From Bacillus pseudomycoides (lineage in GTDB: Bacteria > Bacillota > Bacilli > Bacillales > Bacillaceae_G), in assembly GCF_022811845.1 (NCBI RefSeq), contig NZ_CP064266.1, forward strand, positions 2,046,001 to 2,110,000: a stretch of 64,000 nucleotides of DNA. Direction: 5' to 3'. Shown here in pieces: positions 8,782 to 17,717 of this stretch. The position numbers were made by a program, and so were the translations under genes. The stretch's first letter is position 1; each line of letters begins with the position of its first letter. The notes beneath the pieces were generated by a model that searched no databases, was not told where the DNA came from, and worked only from the letters and a program-made list of their open reading frames with translations.

Positions 8782-8818
8782 AAAAGATGTGTAGAATTTG
8801 CTACACATCTTTTTTTAT
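8782..8818 (+). terminator. Intrinsic terminator
   Basis: An AAAAGATGTGTAG / CTACACATCTTTT stem with a 6-nt loop and a T7 run, just after the lipoyl-like gene. Confidence 0.9.
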
Positions 8819-8923
8819 TATTGATCGTTATTCTATTTGCTCCTATAGACATAGGATATATTAGGAAAGAAGAACGACTTTAACTATATATGATTCCTGA
8901 AAAACAGTGAGGGGCGAATAAGT

Positions 8924-9868
8924 ATGGGGAAAGAATTGTTTGTGACGATGGAATGTGCGTATACACTTCAAGGAACATTAACACTTCCTGCATATTATTC
9001 TGAATCGTATCCAGCTATTTTAATAATTGGTGGTAATGGAACTGGAAATCGTGATGGAAATACAAGTCGTTTACAGTTAAACTTATATAAAGAGCTAGCT
9101 GATTATTTTACCTCTTTAGGTTTTGCCGTACTTCGCTATGATAAACGTGGTACTTATAAAAGTAAGGGGGATTATTATAAATCAGGGGTGACAGACTTTA
9201 TTGATGATGCTGTTTTATGGATTAGATTTTTAAAGGATCATCCTCAAATAGACCCAAAACGTGTTATTATTGCTGGGCATAGTGAGGGAGCGTTACTTGC
9301 ACCAGCTGTCCACGTAAGAGAATCAGTTGCGGGATTAGTATTGCTTGCTGGTGCAGCAGAGCCATCTAAATTGTTGATCGAAAGACAAATGGATAAAGCT
9401 TCTAACGAGTTCGAAACAGCATCAGGGTTTATTAGCTGGTTATCTAAAATGTTGAAGATTCCGCAGCGTATGAGAAAGAAAAATGAAGCACTTATGAAAA
9501 AGGTGCAAGACTCAACAGAAGCTGTTGTATGGATAAAAGGGACAAAAGTGAATGCAAAATGGTTAAGAGAACAGTTACAATATAATGTAGTTACATATTT
9601 AGAGCAAGTATCATGCCCTGTTTTAGCAATTACCGGAGACAGGGATATACAAGTGCCACCTGAGCATGCTAAACTGATTGCTTCATATGTGAATGGTGAA
9701 GCAGAGTGGCATATCATTCCGCACATGAACCATATTTTAAGAAATTATGAACATAAGCATACAATGATTCGATTAATGAAGGAATATAAGGGGCTTATGG
9801 ATAAATGTATTGAAGAAGAGTTGTTACATGTGATGAAGGGATGGTTAAAAAAACATTATCTTTCATAG
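8924..9868 (+). CDS. Alpha/beta hydrolase
   Basis: A 314-residue serine hydrolase of the dienelactone-hydrolase/BAAT-like alpha/beta type. The oxyanion loop is in LIIGGNGTGNRDG (about 36-48), the nucleophile is the Ser of AGHSEGALLAP, the acid Asp lies in TGDRDIQVPPEHA, and the catalytic His is in PHMNHILRNY. A cap insertion (about 155-225) covers the active site. No signal peptide, so probably cytosolic; substrate unknown. GAGGGG lies ahead of ATG 8924. The ankyrin lipoprotein gene begins 11 bases after the stop, suggesting a two-gene operon. Confidence 0.88.
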   Translation: MGKELFVTMECAYTLQGTLTLPAYYSESYPAILIIGGNGTGNRDGNTSRLQLNLYKELADYFTSLGFAVLRYDKRGTYKSKGDYYKSGVTDFIDDAVLWIRFLKDHPQIDPKRVIIAGHSEGALLAPAVHVRESVAGLVLLAGAAEPSKLLIERQMDKASNEFETASGFISWLSKMLKIPQRMRKKNEALMKKVQDSTEAVVWIKGTKVNAKWLREQLQYNVVTYLEQVSCPVLAITGDRDIQVPPEHAKLIASYVNGEAEWHIIPHMNHILRNYEHKHTMIRLMKEYKGLMDKCIEEELLHVMKGWLKKHYLS

Positions 9869-9879
9869 GAGCTGTAGTT

Positions 9880-10671
9880 GTGAGGAAACAAAAGTTTTTA
9901 TTATGTATAGTATTAGGGCTTTTCATTATGATAGTAGCTTGTGAAAAGCAAGAAGAGATTGAATCTAAGCCGGTTCAAGTGAAAAATGAAAAAAAACAAG
10001 AAAAGACGTATAACGAGGAAGAAGAGAATAAAGAGAAAAAGAGTATGAATTTAATGGATAAGCAATTATTACTTTCTGCGACACTTGGTGATACAGAAAC
10101 AGCTATGAAATTAATAAAAGATGGAGCGAATATAAATGCATCAGGGGATAAAGGAGAAACCCCTGTAATGGCAGCAACGTATCATAATCATGTTGAGACA
10201 GTAAAGGCATTGATTGATGCAGGTGCAGATATTGAATTGCAAGATAAAAATAAAGAAAATCCATTCCTTTATGCGAGCAAAGAAGGTTATGTTGATATTG
10301 TAAAGTTAACAATTGATGCAGGAACGAATATTAGAGAAACAAATAGCCGCGGTGGAACAGCACTCATTCCAGCAGCTGAAAGAGGACATGTGGAAGTTGT
10401 GAAAGAACTAGTGGATCGCACAGATATTGATGTGAATTATAGAAATGATCTAGGTTGGACGGCGTTACTAGAAGCGATTGTTCTTGGTAATGGCAGTGAA
10501 AATCATAAACAAATTGTTCAGTTGCTCATTGATCATGGGGCAGATGTAAATATGGCAGATCGAGAAGGAGTTACTCCACTAGAACATGCGGAAAATCGAG
10601 GGTTTAAAGAAATCGCAAATATGTTAAAGGTAGCAGGAGCAAATGCAGTAGGAAAACAGCCTATAGAATAA
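9880..10671 (+). CDS. Ankyrin-repeat lipoprotein
   Basis: A putative lipoprotein of about 263 residues. I chose GTG 9880 (MRKQKFLLCIVLGLFIMIVAC...) because TAGGAG lies just upstream and the product then begins with a classical lipoprotein signal ending in IVAC; an upstream in-frame ATG at 9841 lies inside the preceding gene. After a charged Lys/Glu linker (about 25-65) there are about six ankyrin repeats with the usual signatures (LLSATLGDTETAMKLIKDGANINA, TPVMAATYHNHVETVKALIDAGADI, LLIDHGADVNMADREGVTPLEHA). Ankyrin arrays bind proteins; being anchored outside the membrane, it may bind or inhibit an extracellular partner. It lies right after the hydrolase and ends before a strong hairpin. Confidence 0.85.
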   Translation: MRKQKFLLCIVLGLFIMIVACEKQEEIESKPVQVKNEKKQEKTYNEEEENKEKKSMNLMDKQLLLSATLGDTETAMKLIKDGANINASGDKGETPVMAATYHNHVETVKALIDAGADIELQDKNKENPFLYASKEGYVDIVKLTIDAGTNIRETNSRGGTALIPAAERGHVEVVKELVDRTDIDVNYRNDLGWTALLEAIVLGNGSENHKQIVQLLIDHGADVNMADREGVTPLEHAENRGFKEIANMLKVAGANAVGKQPIE

Positions 10672-10702
10672 TATGGGTTATAAAAAAAGAGATAGGAAGA
10701 AC

Positions 10703-10742
10703 AAGAGGTCACTGAAAAACGTAAGTTTTTCAGTGACCTCTT
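10703..10742 (+). terminator. Strong 18-bp hairpin terminator
   Basis: A perfect 18-bp stem (AAGAGGTCACTGAAAAAC and complement) with a GTAA loop, 30 bases after the ankyrin gene stop. The rest of the gap up to 10996 holds the response-regulator promoter described separately. Confidence 0.85.
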
Positions 10743-10845
10743 AAACTTATCACGTTATTTTCGAACAGTAAGTCTTGTAATTATTACATTAGATGAAGAC
10801 TCTAATGGTGTAGGATACAAATTCTTCGTTTTAACCCCTTTTTTG

Positions 10846-10882
10846 TTAAGGAGAAATTAAGAAATTACTTTCATAATAAAGT
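10846..10882 (+). promoter_or_regulatory. Direct-repeat operator and promoter of the response-regulator operon
   Basis: TTAAG-N6-TTAAG (10846-10861) lies eleven bases before a -10-like CATAATAAA (10872-10880). The same arrangement, with identical spacing and an almost identical intervening sequence (AAAT, then TTTCATAATAAAGT), precedes the secreted repeat protein at 12969-13005. Tandem half-sites one helical turn apart are the usual target of OmpR-type regulators, so I infer autoregulation by the next gene. Confidence 0.65.
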
Positions 10883-10996
10883 GCATGTATAGAATGTTGG
10901 ATGATAAACGAGTGAGAAAATTCTTCATGTTATGACAGGTCTATATAGATAATCATATATAATTATTTTAAATTTGATGAAAGGTGAGGACGTGAT

Positions 10997-11668
10997 ATGC
11001 GCTTATTAGTTGTAGAAGATCATGCACCTTTATTGGAATCAATTATACAAATTTTACACGATGAATTTGAAGTTGATACAGCAATGACTGGAGAAGATGG
11101 TCTGTTTTTAGCATTACAAAATATTTATGATGTAATACTTCTTGATGTGATGTTACCGGAGACGGATGGTTTTGAGGTAATTCAAAGAATACGGAATGAA
11201 AAAATTGAAACACCTGTCTTATTTTTGACTGCTAAAGATTCTTTAGAGGACCGTGTAAGAGGATTAGATTTTGGAGGGGATGATTATTTAATAAAGCCAT
11301 TTCAAGCTCCAGAACTGAAAGCAAGAATTCGAGCTTTATTACGAAGAAGTGGTAATTTAACAACAAAGCAAACCATTAGCTACCGTGGAATCGAGTTGTT
11401 CGGAAAGGACAAGGATATTCAAGTGGATGGAGAAGCAATTAAATTAACATTAAAGCAATATGAACTTTTAGAGTACCTCATTCAAAATAGTGGAAAGATT
11501 TTAATGCGTGAACAAATCTTTGATCGTGTTTGGGGATTTGATTCAGATACAACGGTAGCGATTGTTGAAGTATATGTTCATCATTTACGAAAAAAATTAG
11601 AGCCATTTGGTTATCAAAAAGATATTCAAACCGTTCGCGGAATTGGATATATGTTAAAAGAACAATGA
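10997..11668 (+). CDS. OmpR-family response regulator
   Basis: A 223-residue regulator. The receiver domain has the acidic pair E7/D8, phospho-acceptor Asp50 in VILLDVMLP and Lys in LIKPFQAPE; the winged-helix output domain (about 130-222) has LKQYELLEYLIQNSGKILMREQ and the closing VRGIGYML. The stop overlaps the kinase start by four bases. The leader is about 110 bases from a -10-like box at 10872 that carries tandem TTAAG half-sites, suggesting autoregulation; the same half-sites precede the gene at 13173, which makes that secreted protein a likely target. Confidence 0.93.
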   Translation: MRLLVVEDHAPLLESIIQILHDEFEVDTAMTGEDGLFLALQNIYDVILLDVMLPETDGFEVIQRIRNEKIETPVLFLTAKDSLEDRVRGLDFGGDDYLIKPFQAPELKARIRALLRRSGNLTTKQTISYRGIELFGKDKDIQVDGEAIKLTLKQYELLEYLIQNSGKILMREQIFDRVWGFDSDTTVAIVEVYVHHLRKKLEPFGYQKDIQTVRGIGYMLKEQ

Positions 11669-12927
11669 AGAGGGGAAATATGTTTCAAAAAACACGCATT
11701 CGCCTTACAATTTTAAATTCATTAGTGTTTATTATATTAATTGGAGTTCTAGGGAGTATTATCTATGGCTATACATATAATCGTATTTATAGTGGAGTAG
11801 ATAATTCGCTAGAAATGTTTAAAGCAAAAGAGAAGAAACATTCTAAGTCTAATCCAAAAGGATCCGTTAAGGATATTCGTATTGGAGATCCGAGGATTAC
11901 TGTACTGTTATGGCATGGAAAAAAAGTGGCCCTAATAGATAAGAATCCTAAATTTGTTGATCCTGTTTTTGAAGAAAATGCTTTAGCGTTTTTCCCAGAA
12001 CAATTAGAGGGTTTTCAGGATATTGAAATCAAAGGGAAGAGTTTTCGAGCGTTGGCTTTTCAGCATAATACTGAATTTGGACAAATGACAGTTCAATTTG
12101 TACGCGATACAACAGCAGAAAGGGATATGTTGCATACGTTATTACTAATTCTTATAGCGGGGTGCAGTGTAGGAAGTTTATGTGCAATTGGGATGGGATT
12201 TTTCCTAGCTGGAAGAGCTCTTATACCAATTCGTAATTCTTGGGAAAAGCAACAACATTTTGTTTCCGATGCATCCCATGAATTACGAACGCCACTAGCA
12301 GTTATTCAATCTAAAACAGATGTATTATTTCAGTCTCCTTCCGCCACGATAGAAGAAAAGGCAATTGATATTTCTACAATTTCAAAGGAGTGTAGAAGGT
12401 TATCGAAGCTCGTTGCCAATTTATTATTATTAGCTCGTTCGGATTCAAATCAAATTGAAATGGATAAAAAGAAATTTGCATTAGATGAATTATTAACAGA
12501 AGTAGTAGAGCCTTATGCAGAGCTTGCTGCGTATCAAGAGAAAAAGATGACACTAGAACTCGAATCTCAAGTATCTTTTATTGGTGATAGAGAACGAATT
12601 CATCAAATGATTGTGATTTTATTAGACAATGCGATGAAATATACCGATGTTGGTGGAATGATTCAAGTAGCATGCATACAAACAAGTAGTTCAATTATGA
12701 TTCAGGTAAAGGACAATGGAATTGGAATAAAACAAGAAGATATTCCAAAGTTATTTGATCGTTTTTATCAAGGAGATAAAGCGAGAACAAAATCAGAAGG
12801 CGCTGGCTTAGGTCTTTCAATTGCCAGCTGGATTGTAGAAAAACATTATGGGAAAATAAAAGTAGAGAGCAAAATGAATGAAGGTACTTGTTTTGAAGTG
12901 ATTTTACCTAAAAATCAAAGAATATAA
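11665..12927 (+). CDS. Sensor histidine kinase
   Basis: A 420-residue kinase coupled to the regulator by a four-base overlap. It has a membrane helix near 15-35, an about 115-residue extracytoplasmic sensor region, a second helix near 157-180 (LLLILIAGCSVGSLCAIGMGFFLAG), a HAMP-like linker, His205 in SDASHELRTPLAV, and an HATPase domain with the N box LLDNAMKYTD, DNGIGIKQED and EGAGLGLSIA. The layout resembles ArlS/CssS-type kinases that sense envelope conditions, but the signal is unknown. A terminator follows at 12937-12970. Confidence 0.92.
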   Translation: MKRGNMFQKTRIRLTILNSLVFIILIGVLGSIIYGYTYNRIYSGVDNSLEMFKAKEKKHSKSNPKGSVKDIRIGDPRITVLLWHGKKVALIDKNPKFVDPVFEENALAFFPEQLEGFQDIEIKGKSFRALAFQHNTEFGQMTVQFVRDTTAERDMLHTLLLILIAGCSVGSLCAIGMGFFLAGRALIPIRNSWEKQQHFVSDASHELRTPLAVIQSKTDVLFQSPSATIEEKAIDISTISKECRRLSKLVANLLLLARSDSNQIEMDKKKFALDELLTEVVEPYAELAAYQEKKMTLELESQVSFIGDRERIHQMIVILLDNAMKYTDVGGMIQVACIQTSSSIMIQVKDNGIGIKQEDIPKLFDRFYQGDKARTKSEGAGLGLSIASWIVEKHYGKIKVESKMNEGTCFEVILPKNQRI

Positions 12928-12936
12928 AGAAATTAG

Positions 12937-12970
12937 AGACGATCTTGTTTTACAAGGTCGTCTTTTTTTT
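12937..12970 (+). terminator. Terminator after the kinase
   Basis: AGACGATCTTG / CAAGGTCGTCT stem with a T8 run; the end of the T-run merges with the first TTAAG half-site of the next promoter. Confidence 0.9.
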
Positions 12971-13005
12971 AAGGGAAAGTTAAGAAATGTTTTTCATAAT
13001 AAAGT
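12969..13005 (+). promoter_or_regulatory. TTAAG-N6-TTAAG operator and promoter for the secreted repeat protein
   Basis: TTAAG at 12969-12973 and 12980-12984 with a 6-base spacer, then AAATGTTTTTCATAATAAAG with -10-like CATAAT at 12995-13000. Spacing matches the copy at 10846 base for base, so both promoters probably answer to the same response regulator. Confidence 0.65.
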
Positions 13006-13172
13006 TTACCTGGAATAAGAAGAAAAAAGGTAATCACTTTGTATTCTTTTTGCGGATAGATAGTTATATTTATGGGTGATTTTAATACGAGCCGAATTGA
13101 GCGTATCTTTTACGATAATATGGAAAAAATGGAAGGCAGATCGTATGAAAAACATAAAGGAGGAGAAGCAAT

Positions 13173-13997
13173 TTGGAAAAGAAAAAGATAGTGTCATTAT
13201 TTGTTATTGGCATGATGAGTTTAAGCGTAATGGGAGGGGCGTCTGCTTCTACAACGTCAAAAGGCAAAACTAACTTTTCGCAGTGCAGTAATGAACAACT
13301 GAATAACGGAGAAATGCATGTAGCCTATACAGAGGAGAAAGCGCAAAAACTAGGAATTGAAACGGATGGAAAAGAGCAGCTTACGTTAGAAAAGGAGATT
13401 CATGAAACAGAAGTTGATCAAGAAGCAACACAGTTAGGAATCTCTACTGAGGGAAAAGATGTAGGAGCTCTTTCAGAAGAAATCTATGAAACAAAAATAA
13501 AACAAGAAGCAAAAAAATTAGGAATACCGATCGAAAATACATCCATTGTCGATTTAATCAATCAAATTAATACAATCAAAATAAATGATGAAGCAGATAA
13601 ACTCGGTGTTTCAAAAGAAGGAAAAAAAATAGATGAAGTTGCTGAAGAAATTTATGGAACAAAGGTAAAAGAAGAAGCAGAAAAGCTTGGAATTTCTCAA
13701 AAAGGGAAAGATATAGTGGATTTAGCGCAAGAAGTATATGAGGGGAAAATTCAAGCCGAAGCAAAAAAACTTCATATTGATTTATATGGTAAAGATATTT
13801 ACCAAGTGTTAAAGGAAATCAATGAGCAGAAAGTAATACAAATTGCAGACGAGCTTGGTATAGACAACACAAATACAAATATCGAGCAGTTAAAAGAGAA
13901 AATAAAAAAAGAACAGCCTGAAAAGGGAAAGGAACTTGTCTTTTTACCTATGGTTCAAACAGATGTGGATGCATTTTATTCGTATTTAACGAAGTGA
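13173..13997 (+). CDS. Secreted protein with six imperfect ~36-residue repeats
   Basis: A 274-residue exported protein starting at TTG 13173, chosen because AGGAGG lies seven bases ahead and the product then begins with a good signal peptide (MEKKKIVSLFVIGMMSLSVMGGASAS). The mature part is about six copies of a helical unit of the pattern EAxKLGI-xxxGKD-ixxLxxEIYExKI, roughly one every 36 residues from about 50 to 240, ending in LPMVQTDVDAFYSYLTK. The units are acidic and look like paired helices; I do not recognise a named family. The promoter carries the same TTAAG repeats as the upstream two-component operon, so it is probably controlled by it. The C39-like gene starts 86 bases later and may be co-transcribed. 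Confidence 0.8.
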   Translation: MEKKKIVSLFVIGMMSLSVMGGASASTTSKGKTNFSQCSNEQLNNGEMHVAYTEEKAQKLGIETDGKEQLTLEKEIHETEVDQEATQLGISTEGKDVGALSEEIYETKIKQEAKKLGIPIENTSIVDLINQINTIKINDEADKLGVSKEGKKIDEVAEEIYGTKVKEEAEKLGISQKGKDIVDLAQEVYEGKIQAEAKKLHIDLYGKDIYQVLKEINEQKVIQIADELGIDNTNTNIEQLKEKIKKEQPEKGKELVFLPMVQTDVDAFYSYLTK

Positions 13998-14083
13998 ATG
14001 CCCCCTCTTTAATACTCTTATGAGTGGTTTGAAGAAGGGAACTTCTGTTGGAGTACTATTAAAAAGGGTGTGAAGATAGAAGA

Positions 14084-14857
14084 ATGCTGCGAAATTGGAA
14101 GATGTATATATGTGTAGTTGTATTAGGGATAATTATTTGTAGTGTATATATGAAAAAGAGCGGGATAATTCCTGCTACTGAGCATGTAGAGAAAGGAAAG
14201 GGCATTGTAATAAATCAGGTTACTCAAAAGAAGAAGGAGTTGGTGAGTACAGAGGAAGAGAAAGTATTACTACGAAATGTACCTTTTATCCAGCAGCTAC
14301 CAGAGCTAGACAGAGGCTGCGAAGTAACTAGTTTAGCTATGATGTTACAGTACGCAGGTATTTCTGTAGATAAGATGACGCTAGCAGATGAAATACAGAA
14401 AGTTGCCTTTTCAAATGATGGTGTACGCGGTAATCCACATGAGGGGTTTGTAGGGAATATTTATACTTTTTCTGAATCAGGATATGGTGTGTATCATGAA
14501 CCACTTTTTCAGTTAGCAAACAAATATTTACCGAATCGAGCTGTTGATTTGACAGATGAAAACATAGCTGAAATTTATAAAACTGTAAAAGAAGGTGTGC
14601 CAGTTGTTATGCTTACAAATGCAACGTATGCACCTTTAGATGAAGATGAATTTGATACATGGGAGACAGATTCAGGTAACGTCTCGATTACGTACAGTGA
14701 ACATTGTATTCTGCTTGTTGGTTATGATAAGGACTCAGTTTATATTCATGATCCACTTAGTGATACTTCAAGTGTAAGCGTTCCGCGTGAAGATTTTGAA
14801 CAGGCATGGGTACAGATGGGGAGTCAGGCTATTAGTTATGCGCAAAATTCAAAGTGA
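14084..14857 (+). CDS. Membrane-anchored or secreted C39-like peptidase family protein
   Basis: A 257-residue protein with an uncleaved or cleavable N-terminal signal (WKMYICVVVLGIIICSVYM) and a papain-like C39_2 domain: the Cys of RGCEVTSLAMMLQYAGI (about residue 74), the His of SEHCILLVGYD (about 205) and the Asp of YIHDPLSD. The family resembles the peptidase domain of bacteriocin-processing transporters but here stands alone outside the cell. All three predicted catalytic residues are present, so it could be active. It follows the repeat-rich secreted protein, which might be its substrate or partner; that is only inferred from position. Confidence 0.8.
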   Translation: MLRNWKMYICVVVLGIIICSVYMKKSGIIPATEHVEKGKGIVINQVTQKKKELVSTEEEKVLLRNVPFIQQLPELDRGCEVTSLAMMLQYAGISVDKMTLADEIQKVAFSNDGVRGNPHEGFVGNIYTFSESGYGVYHEPLFQLANKYLPNRAVDLTDENIAEIYKTVKEGVPVVMLTNATYAPLDEDEFDTWETDSGNVSITYSEHCILLVGYDKDSVYIHDPLSDTSSVSVPREDFEQAWVQMGSQAISYAQNSK

Positions 14858-14902
14858 ATGGGACGGACATGGAGTTAAGAAGAGAAAGTGATGACTATAT
14901 TT

Positions 14903-14960
14903 AACAAAAACAAGAGAAATTCAGTATAAAAAATTATACTGAATTCCTCTTGTTTTTGTT
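14903..14960. terminator. Long bidirectional hairpin terminator
   Basis: AACAAAAACAAGAG...TTCAGTATAA pairs with TTATACTGAA...CTCTTGTTTTTGTT; T-rich on both strands. Confidence 0.85.
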
Positions 14961-14993
14961 TAGTTATACATCGGGAGATAGGAGAGAAAAACA

Positions 14994-15170
14994 ATGATGA
15001 ATATTTCTCGTTTTATCATTTTAACCGATTCATCCCCCTCCTCTAAACGAAGTGAAGGTGGGGGTAGTTCAATTAACTATATTTACATTTGTTTCTCGTT
15101 TGCAAAAATCGCTATCATTTTTTATATTATTATTTGCGAACAGCGATATTCTCATCTCAAGCTTCAGTAA
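14994..15170 (+). CDS. Small ORF of 58 residues, uncertain
   Basis: ATG 14994 with AGGAGAG about eight bases upstream opens 58 codons: MMNISRFIILTDSSPSSKRSEGGGSS, then a hydrophobic segment (SFAKIAIIFYIIICE) that could be one membrane helix. The DNA inside it contains CCCCCTCC...GGTGGGGG, a hairpin resembling the stems of the bcr1-like repeats in this window, so the frame may be a chance reading through a structured repeat. The remaining bases up to 15329 show only AT-rich sequence and presumably the maeK promoter. Confidence 0.3.
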   Translation: MMNISRFIILTDSSPSSKRSEGGGSSINYIYICFSFAKIAIIFYIIICEQRYSHLKLQ

Positions 15171-15329
15171 AAACAAGGAAAATAGGTGGGAGATAAAATC
15201 CTCGTAAAATTCCGTTTGCTGAGGAATGATTAAAGTTCAGTGTTATTAAAAAACGTTGTATTCATAAAAAAGAATAAGTAAGATAGATTTCACGTGTAGT
15301 AAAGAAGAAATAAGGGAGACAATAAAGGG

Positions 15330-16937
15330 ATGAGGAAAAGAAAAAAATTGTTAAGTTTATGGAAAACGATTACATTGCTAGTGTGTACTGTTATTGTACT
15401 GTCTTTATTTGTAACAGATATTTTAATTAGTCATAATGTTGAACGTACGACGGAGGAAAATCAAGCTGAAAAAGCAAAAACAATTGCGCGAATTGTAGCG
15501 AATTCACCACTTGTCATTGATGCTTTAGCAGGAAGAAAAGATATATCTGAAATTCAAACGTATACAAATCGGTTGTTAAAAAATACAGATGTTCAATTTA
15601 TCGTGGTCATGGATATGAATGGAATAAGAAAATCTCATCCAAATCCTCAGAAAATCGGTCATCATTTTGTTGGAGGAGATGAAGGGATAGCTTTGAAAGG
15701 GAAAGAACATGTTTCAATGGCAGAAGGAACATTGGGAATCTCTATGCGAGTATTTGTACCTATTTTTTCTGAAACGAGAGAACAAATGGGAGTTGTAGCT
15801 GTCGGAATTTCAGCTGATAATGTGCATGAGAGGGTGAAAGAGAGTAGACACATTATTTATATTGGTATCGGTGTTGGAATCTTAGTTGGAATTATAGGTG
15901 CTATTTTATTAGCTAGACATATTAAGAAAATTTTATTTGATCTTGAACCTAGCGAAATCGCAAAAATTTTAGAAGAACGGAATACGATGTTACAATCTGT
16001 TAAAGAAGGAATTATTGCTGTTGATAAAGATGCGAGAGTTACTTTAATTAATAACGAAGCGAAACGGTTATTTAAGAAAAGTGGTCTCAAAGAAGATTTT
16101 ATTGGTAAAGATGTTGAGAAGTATATGCCCAACTCATGTATAAAAGAAGTGTTACAAACGGGGAAAGCACAATTGTATGAGGAACAAAATCTTTATGGAA
16201 TTACCATTGTTACAAACAGAGTTCCTCTATATGTTAAAGGAGAAATTGTTGGTGCTATTGCAACATTTCGTGATAAAACAGAGATTAGGCAATTAGCAGA
16301 ACAATTAACAGATATTCGGCTTTACGCAGAAGCGCTCAGGGCACAATCGCATGAGTTTATGAATAAGATGCATGTTGTATTAGGGCTTACACATATGAAG
16401 CATTATGGACAATTAGAGACCTATATTAGTAACATGGTCTCGGAGCATCAATATGAAATTGGTGGTGTGATGCAAAAAATAAAAAATCCTGTATTTGCAG
16501 GGTTTATGCTTGGTAAACTTAGTTACGCAAGGGAAAAGAATGTACAACTTATTGTAAGCGAAAATTCTTACTTACCAGAGCCATATGCCGAAAGCATTAT
16601 TCATGAACTCATTACAATTGTAGGGAATTTAATCGACAATGCATTAGATGCAGTAATAAATTGTCAATATAAGCGAGTAGATATTTCTATTCAATATCAG
16701 GATAAGTTGATTATCATAGTGAAAGATACAGGAATTGGAATCCAGCAAGAAGAAATCGACAAAGTATTTGTCAAAGGTTATTCCACAAAAGGAGAGAATC
16801 GAGGATATGGCTTGTATCTTGTAAAGGATAGTTTAAAGCGAATAAATGGGAACATGCAGGTTGAGTCATTGTTAGGGAAGGGAACGGCTATAACCATTGA
16901 AATACCATACAAAAGTAGGGATGAGATAGGGACATGA
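15330..16937 (+). CDS. maeK: Malate-sensing CitA/DcuS-type histidine kinase
   Basis: A 535-residue kinase of the citrate/dicarboxylate-sensing family. It has a membrane helix at about 14-34, a periplasmic-type PAS/Cache sensor (about 40-175) with the conserved RKSHPNPQKIGHHFVGGDE motif, a second helix at about 178-196, a cytoplasmic PAS domain (about 215-325), the phospho-acceptor His341 in AQSHEFMNKMHVVLGL, and HATPase with NLIDNALDAV and GENRGYGLYLVKD. Length and neighbours match B. subtilis MaeK (YufL, about 533): response regulator, 2-hydroxycarboxylate transporter and malic enzyme follow. It probably senses extracellular malate and switches on the downstream genes. The start follows GGGAGAC. 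Confidence 0.88.
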   Translation: MRKRKKLLSLWKTITLLVCTVIVLSLFVTDILISHNVERTTEENQAEKAKTIARIVANSPLVIDALAGRKDISEIQTYTNRLLKNTDVQFIVVMDMNGIRKSHPNPQKIGHHFVGGDEGIALKGKEHVSMAEGTLGISMRVFVPIFSETREQMGVVAVGISADNVHERVKESRHIIYIGIGVGILVGIIGAILLARHIKKILFDLEPSEIAKILEERNTMLQSVKEGIIAVDKDARVTLINNEAKRLFKKSGLKEDFIGKDVEKYMPNSCIKEVLQTGKAQLYEEQNLYGITIVTNRVPLYVKGEIVGAIATFRDKTEIRQLAEQLTDIRLYAEALRAQSHEFMNKMHVVLGLTHMKHYGQLETYISNMVSEHQYEIGGVMQKIKNPVFAGFMLGKLSYAREKNVQLIVSENSYLPEPYAESIIHELITIVGNLIDNALDAVINCQYKRVDISIQYQDKLIIIVKDTGIGIQQEEIDKVFVKGYSTKGENRGYGLYLVKDSLKRINGNMQVESLLGKGTAITIEIPYKSRDEIGT

Positions 16938-17641
16938 TCAAAGTTTTGATTGTAGAAGACGATCCGATGGTAGCGATGTTAAATAAGCATTATTTAGAGC
17001 AAGTAGGAGGGTTTGAACTTGTTCATATAGCTAATTCTGTGAAAGAAGCAGTAGAGATATTAAAGGAATCGTCTATAGATTTCATATTGCTTGATATTTT
17101 TATGCCTGGTGATACGGGGTTTGAATTGTTAATGCATATTCGGAATCAAGAAAAAGAAATTGATGTGATCATGATTTCAGCTGTGCATGATATGGGAAGT
17201 ATTAAAAAAGCACTTCAATATGGAGTTGTTGATTATTTAATTAAACCATTTACATTTGAAAGGTTTAAGGAAGCATTAACCGCATATCGAGAAAAATTTA
17301 TCTTTATGAAAGAACAGCAAAAAATTAGCCAATCTGAATTAGATACGTTGATTTTACAAAAAGAAAAAGTAGAAATTCATGGTAATAAAGAACTGCCAAA
17401 AGGGCTAACAAAGCAAACATTACAGTTGATTTGGAAGCACATAGAATCACTTCATGGACAAGCATTTACAACAGATGAAATGGCTCAATTAGTTGGAATT
17501 TCCAGGGTGTCTATTCGAAAGTATGTAATGTTTTTAACTGAAATTGGAGTTTTAGAAAATGAAATGGTTTATCAACATGTGGGGAGACCAGTAAGTAAAT
17601 TACGATGCATCGATGAAAACAAAATACGTTTGTATGTATAA
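16934..17641 (+). CDS. maeR: Malate response regulator (CitB/DcuR type)
   Basis: A 235-residue regulator overlapping the kinase gene by four bases. The receiver domain has Asp54 in FILLDIFMPGDTGF and Lys in YLIKPFTFERF; a helical linker is followed by a C-terminal HTH (TTDEMAQLVGISRVSIRKYVMFL, about 180-205) of the DcuR/CitT kind rather than an OmpR winged helix. Its length equals that of B. subtilis MaeR (YufM). It probably activates the maeN promoter downstream. A terminator follows the stop, so maeN has its own promoter. Confidence 0.88.
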   Translation: MIKVLIVEDDPMVAMLNKHYLEQVGGFELVHIANSVKEAVEILKESSIDFILLDIFMPGDTGFELLMHIRNQEKEIDVIMISAVHDMGSIKKALQYGVVDYLIKPFTFERFKEALTAYREKFIFMKEQQKISQSELDTLILQKEKVEIHGNKELPKGLTKQTLQLIWKHIESLHGQAFTTDEMAQLVGISRVSIRKYVMFLTEIGVLENEMVYQHVGRPVSKLRCIDENKIRLYV

Positions 17642-17672
17642 GCGGCTTATGTAAGCCGCTTATACTTTTTTT
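17642..17672 (+). terminator. Terminator after maeR
   Basis: AAGCGGCTTA / TAAGCCGCTT stem with a short loop, followed by a T-run. Confidence 0.9.
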
Positions 17673-17717
17673 AATTACAAAACTAGTTACAAAACTTACA
17701 AAAACTATTTTTACTAT

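Noticed and set aside
9244..9726. 160-codon minus-strand frame inside the hydrolase gene
   Set aside because: Complement of the catalytic region of the hydrolase; no ribosome site and no recognisable protein pattern.
13076..13273. 65-codon frame overlapping the repeat-protein start
   Set aside because: It runs through the ribosome site and signal-peptide region of the real gene in another frame.
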